In this document: positions 6,117-8,447 of the stretch, piece by piece
Position numbering within the stretch: position 1 is the first letter of the stretch
Layout: the number at the start of each line of letters is the position of its first letter
NCBI GenBank assembly: GCA_038326615.1
Contig: JBBQKF010000108.1
Span: 1-8,447 of the forward strand
Origin: JBBQKF01 sp038326615
Lineage (GTDB): Bacteria > Bacillota > Clostridia > Saccharofermentanales > UBA5734
Direction of reading: 5' to 3'
Length of the DNA stretch: 8,447 bases
The notes under the pieces: model-generated
Told to the model about the DNA's origin: nothing
Seen by the model: only the letters and a program-made list of their open reading frames with translations
Database searches by the model: none
Program-made: the position numbers and the translations under genes

Positions 6117-6977
6117 ATGGGATTAAAAGATATAAAGCTTTGGAAAAAAAATGTTCCTGATGCCGATTTAATTTCTACTATTGGGGACTTGAATAATGAA
6201 GGGTTACCTACCCTGACCCCTTATTTATTAAAAGGGGAGAAATCCCGCCCTGCAATTATTGTATGTCCGGGCGGATCATTTCAATTTAGGGCGTCTATTG
6301 AAGGAGAACCAATTGCAAAATGGCTAAATCAAATAGGAATAAATGCTTTTGTTTTAAATTATCGGGTGGATCCTTTTACTCCATTTACGTCAACCAAAGA
6401 TGCAGTACGAGCGGTTAAGTATATTCGGTATCATGCCCTAGAATTTAATATTGATCCGGAACGGATCGGCATGATAGGATTTTCAGCGGGCGGTTATCTC
6501 GCCGCTTTTGTAGGAACTCGTTTTGATAATGGAATTATAGAACCGGATAGTCGAGATGCGCAAATTATGTCGATGCTTTTGGGAGAACCAGATTTTAACG
6601 ATCCGATTGATCAAACGAGTTCTAAACTTAATGCGATCATTTTATGTTATGCTGAGACAGCCCCCTTTTCTATGGAAAATTTGCCACCAGATTCTCTATT
6701 AACAAAAGATATTACAATGGATGAACTTATAGACTTTACTTCAAATCATAAACATGTTACAGCGAAAACACCACCGACTTTTCTATGGGTCACAGCGACC
6801 GATGAATGGAAGTTTCAGCGCCAAAACTTACTTTATGCTCAAGCACTAAATGAGCTGAATCTACCATTTGATTTACATGTATTCTCCAAAGGCCCCCATG
6901 CTTTAGGCTTAGGCGAGGCTGAACCTACAGTAGCAATCTGGCCAAAACTTTGTGATAATTGGCTTCAAGGATTGTAG
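6117..6977 (+). CDS. Alpha/beta-hydrolase, esterase/acetylxylan-esterase-like
   Basis: The 286-residue protein has no signal peptide and should act in the cytoplasm. The alpha/beta-hydrolase core is complete. The oxyanion-loop segment VCPGGSFQFRA (49-59) corresponds to the HGG-type motif with Pro for His. The nucleophile elbow GFSAGG puts Ser123 at its centre, Asp229 lies in WVTATDEW, and His261 lies in KGPHALGLG. DPERIGMIGFSAGGYLAA and the PPTFLWVTATDE segment match carbohydrate-esterase-like hydrolases (dienelactone/BD-FAE/acetylxylan-esterase-type), so deacetylation of sugar or xylo-oligosaccharide esters is a fair guess; the substrate is not proven. The ribosome binding site GGGAGG (6102-6107) precedes the ATG by nine bases. 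It is less AT-rich than its left neighbours, consistent with a different origin. No sugar-degradation genes are adjacent. Confidence 0.88.
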   Translation: MGLKDIKLWKKNVPDADLISTIGDLNNEGLPTLTPYLLKGEKSRPAIIVCPGGSFQFRASIEGEPIAKWLNQIGINAFVLNYRVDPFTPFTSTKDAVRAVKYIRYHALEFNIDPERIGMIGFSAGGYLAAFVGTRFDNGIIEPDSRDAQIMSMLLGEPDFNDPIDQTSSKLNAIILCYAETAPFSMENLPPDSLLTKDITMDELIDFTSNHKHVTAKTPPTFLWVTATDEWKFQRQNLLYAQALNELNLPFDLHVFSKGPHALGLGEAEPTVAIWPKLCDNWLQGL

Positions 6978-7015
6978 CCAAATAGATTCAAATAATATTT
7001 TAGTAGCTGTCAGAA

Positions 7016-7450
7016 TTGACTGGAAGTTTATACTATTCTGATTGGAAAATTACTGTTAATAGTGTCCGAAAGAATTTATTTCCAACACCACCAATAATAA
7101 GCTTAGCAAAACAATGTATCGAAAAGAACATTATTGTTGCAGCGATATGTGGTGCTACAATGGCACTTGCTCAAAATGGACTTCTAGATTCAAGAAATCA
7201 TACAAGTAATGATTTAGGATATCTTAAAATGATATGTCCTAATTATGCAGGAGAAAATCACTATATTCAACAACCTTCAATAATTGATGGAAACTTGATT
7301 ACTGCTGCTGGTATAGCCCCTTTAGAGTTTGCTGTAGATGTACTTAAGACACTTGATGTTTTATTACCAAAATCACTGGATGCTTGGTTTAACCTTTATA
7401 AAACACATGAACAAAAATATTTTTATGAACTAATGAATTTGACTCAATAA
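7016..7450 (+). pseudogene. DJ-1/PfpI (YoaZ-like) family gene lacking its N-terminal third
   Basis: The open frame from a TTG at 7016 gives 144 residues, while intact relatives such as Bacillus YoaZ have about 200. The C-terminal two-thirds is well kept: nucleophile elbow VAAICGATMAL with Cys45, then RNHTSNDLGYLKMICPNY (60-77), DGNLITAAGIAPLEFA (91-106) and a C-terminal NLYKTHEQKYFYELMN. Missing are the first strands with the conserved glutamate next to the cysteine and the LPGG segment. The first residues, YYSDWKITVNSV, resemble the family's N-terminal SDWE region with Lys for Glu, so an internal deletion of about 60 codons is possible. No ribosome binding site precedes 7016 and an in-frame TAG lies at 7004-7006. 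The product is probably not made, or is inactive. The break lies only 38 bases after the hydrolase. Confidence 0.8.
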
Positions 7451-7503
7451 AGGTGGTTCCAAAATAATGTTTTTACTAAAATAGGAAATGAGGAGATTGA
7501 CAA

Positions 7504-8004
7504 ATGCAAAAAACTGCGTTAATTATAATAGATATCCAAAATGACATCACAAAGAATTATAAGGAAATAATTGACCATATCAATGAAGCAATTGATTGGG
7601 CAGTCGATAATAATATTCATGTTATTTATATTAGGCATGAAAATTTATCAGATGGTACGAGAACCTTTAAGCCTAATACACATGGATCTGAATTAGCTCC
7701 AGACCTGAAAATAGTATCAAAAAATATCTTTACAAAATACAAAGGAAACGCATTAACCTGTGAATCATTTGCAGACTTTCTTACCAAAAATGAAATATGT
7801 GATTTCTACATAGCAGGAGCAGATGCTGTTGCCTGTGTTAAATCGACCTGTTACAATTTACGCAAAGCAAATTATGGCGTTAATGTTTTATCAGATTGCA
7901 TCACTAGTTATGATAAAAAGAAAATTAGTGAAATGCTTGAATATTATGAATCAAAAGGCAGCAAAATAATTACTTTAAGTCATTTACAGGATGCAATAGA
8001 TTGA
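7504..8004 (+). CDS. Cysteine hydrolase of the isochorismatase/nicotinamidase family
   Basis: The 166-residue cytoplasmic enzyme is at the short end for this family but has all the core pieces. The N-terminal ALIIIDIQND gives the catalytic Asp10. Lys78 in IFTKYKGNAL fits the catalytic lysine. Cys111 in IAGADAVACVKSTCYNLRKA is the nucleophile, preceded by the usual cis-peptide region, and the following YGVNVLSDCITS is the conserved strand and turn. The family hydrolyses amides or ethers such as nicotinamide, isochorismate or N-carbamoyl compounds; which one is not evident. A zinc-site HXH pattern typical of nicotinamidases is not seen, which argues against PncA proper. GAGGAG at 7490-7495 is a strong ribosome binding site eight bases before the ATG. 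It follows the broken DJ-1 gene by 53 bases, on the same strand. Confidence 0.87.
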   Translation: MQKTALIIIDIQNDITKNYKEIIDHINEAIDWAVDNNIHVIYIRHENLSDGTRTFKPNTHGSELAPDLKIVSKNIFTKYKGNALTCESFADFLTKNEICDFYIAGADAVACVKSTCYNLRKANYGVNVLSDCITSYDKKKISEMLEYYESKGSKIITLSHLQDAID

Positions 8005-8137
8005 TAACTTGCTTGAGACCTGTATAAGAAAAGGCAACTCCTAATAATAACAATACTAAAACATTGAAAAATCTCGGTTTTGAAATGTTAGCTTTCTTGG
8101 CCTTTTTACTTTCAAAATAATAATGCTCAAAAGTGAG
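7970..8137 (-). pseudogene. Possible minus-strand fragment encoding a membrane segment
   Basis: On the minus strand, a 55-codon open frame without ATG reads FEHYYFESKKAKKANISK, then PRFFNVLVLLLLGVAF and SYTGLKQVINLLH. This is a basic stretch followed by one hydrophobic helix, a common membrane-protein pattern. It begins just after a TAG and its last ten codons overlap the cysteine hydrolase gene, so it cannot be an intact gene. It may be a relic of a gene facing the other way. An A/T-rich spacer can produce such a frame by chance, so this is tentative. Confidence 0.2.
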
Positions 8138-8146
8138 CTAACATTT
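8083..8146. repeat. Perfect 11-bp inverted repeat, competing with an upstream hairpin
   Basis: AAATGTTAGCT (8083-8093) and AGCTAACATTT (8136-8146) are exact inverted copies 42 bases apart; inside, ACTTT (8108-8112) can pair with AAAGT (8130-8134). The left arm can instead pair upstream: AACATT (8060-8065) and AAAA (8067-8070) with TTTT (8078-8081) and AATGTT (8084-8089). The two foldings exclude each other. The right arm ends exactly where the terminator stem begins at 8147. This is either a structured 3' region or the ends of a tiny 64-bp mobile repeat. Confidence 0.6.
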
Positions 8147-8186
8147 AACCTTTGGGGGGAGTTGAACTCTTGCCCAGAGGTTTTTT
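8147..8186 (+). terminator. Intrinsic terminator downstream of the cysteine hydrolase
   Basis: AACCTTTGGG (8147-8156) pairs with CCCAGAGGTT (8173-8182), ten pairs with one G-U. The 16-base loop can add a short GAG/CTC helix. A run of six T (8181-8186) follows, overlapping the end of the stem. It ends transcription coming from the enzyme genes and insulates the gene that starts at 8316. The loop is longer than usual for a terminator. Confidence 0.7.
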
Positions 8187-8196
8187 ACTGTGATAG

Positions 8197-8224
8197 TAGA
8201 AACAATTTATCAATTTACTATACT
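8197..8224 (+). promoter_or_regulatory. Possible sigma-A-type promoter for the edge gene
   Basis: TAGAAA (8197-8202, 4 of 6 to TTGACA) is followed after 16 bases by TATACT (8219-8224, 5 of 6 to TATAAT). It lies between the terminator and the gene beginning at 8316, where a promoter is needed, and leaves a leader of about 85 bases. The weak -35 box and the A/T-rich background limit confidence. Confidence 0.35.
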
Positions 8225-8315
8225 TCATAATAATAGACTACATTTTTATCAGTGAAATGGTAAAATAAAGGTATGCAGTTTTATTAAAAGAAAACGTAAA
8301 ATATTGAGGTGAAAT

Positions 8316-8447
8316 GTGAGAGACGATTTCAATTTAAAAACTAAGACAGTTTTATCAAAACGTGTAGGAAACAAGTGCTCAAATCCTAACTGTAGAACAA
8401 TCACAGATGGTCCACATACAGATAGTGATAAATCAATCAACATTGGT
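8316..8447 (+). CDS. HNH-type/zinc-motif protein, N-terminal 44 residues, 3' end cut by the window
   Basis: The frame starts at GTG 8316 after TTGAGGTGAA (ribosome binding site GAGGTG, 8306-8311). An ATG two bases earlier is in another frame and runs straight into a stop, and an in-frame TGA at 8310-8312 excludes an earlier start. The peptide begins VRDDFNLKTKTVLSKRVGNK and continues CSNPNCRTITDGPHTDSDKSINIG. The RDDF start, the R-V-G-x-x-C-S-N-P-x-C-R segment (Cys21 and Cys26, a likely zinc-binding pair), G-P and the K-S-x-N-I-G end match the opening of a group of HNH-like domains that, as I recall, continue with an AAHI motif. In that group the domain is often fused to other effector or sensor modules in defence loci. 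What follows here cannot be seen, so neither nuclease activity nor the fusion partner is established. Confidence 0.75.
   Translation, partial: MRDDFNLKTKTVLSKRVGNKCSNPNCRTITDGPHTDSDKSINIG

Noticed and set aside
7016..7021. TTGACT as a -35 promoter box
   Set aside because: No good -10 box sits 16-18 bases downstream and it lies within the DJ-1 remnant.
8157..8172. tRNA T-arm or tRNA fragment on the minus strand (GTTCAACTC)
   Set aside because: No acceptor, D or anticodon arms can be formed around it; the bases belong to the terminator loop.
8249..8443. A 64-codon minus-strand frame at the right edge
   Set aside because: It overlaps the GTG-started gene, whose + strand translation has the CSNPNCR motif and a ribosome binding site.

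Overview
The window looks like accessory chromosome from a low-GC, Gram-positive Bacillota, most likely a clostridial or lachnospiraceal anaerobe. The evidence is AT-rich DNA, strong GGAGG-type ribosome binding sites, TTG/GTG/ATG starts, and families typical of that phylum: an FtsX-type ABC exporter, a DUF2651 membrane protein, a small secreted GYSFDIEGNF-type protein, and a GGGGACGGTT inverted repeat. All convincing genes lie on the + strand. I cannot name the species.

Left block (1-4035) is a tight operon. It holds a two-domain FtsX/MacB-type permease cut by the left edge, its ATP-binding subunit, and a two-module flavoprotein whose ATG overlaps the ATPase stop codon (ATGA). The first two form an ABC transporter of the antimicrobial-peptide or lipoprotein-export class. 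Overlap suggests the flavoprotein is translated with it.

Middle block (4036-6016) is a patchwork of short, AT-richer genes and gene debris. Two short apparent coding scraps precede a DUF2651 membrane protein coupled by ATGA to a GNAT acetyltransferase. Then comes a 427-base stretch (5058-5484) with no intact gene. It contains the tail of an orphan coding fragment, a 107-bp segment bounded by GGGACGGTT/AACCGTCCC inverted repeats (probably a REP/MITE-like element), a TG-rich degenerate direct repeat, and a second fragment with a CPKC zinc-ribbon-like motif. A 97-aa membrane-anchored protein follows, and then a small membrane-protein gene broken by a one-base loss, an in-frame stop and a probable second frameshift.

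Right block (6017-8004) carries three enzyme genes, each of a different family: an intact alpha/beta-hydrolase, a 5'-truncated DJ-1/PfpI (YoaZ-like) gene, and an intact isochorismatase-family cysteine hydrolase.

The last 440 bases hold stacked inverted repeats ending in a good intrinsic terminator, a possible promoter, and the first 44 codons of a protein that starts like the HNH/zinc proteins found in defence loci. That truncated gene is the best lead to a larger system, but its deciding part lies beyond the right edge. Nothing inside the window is by itself a complete undescribed system.
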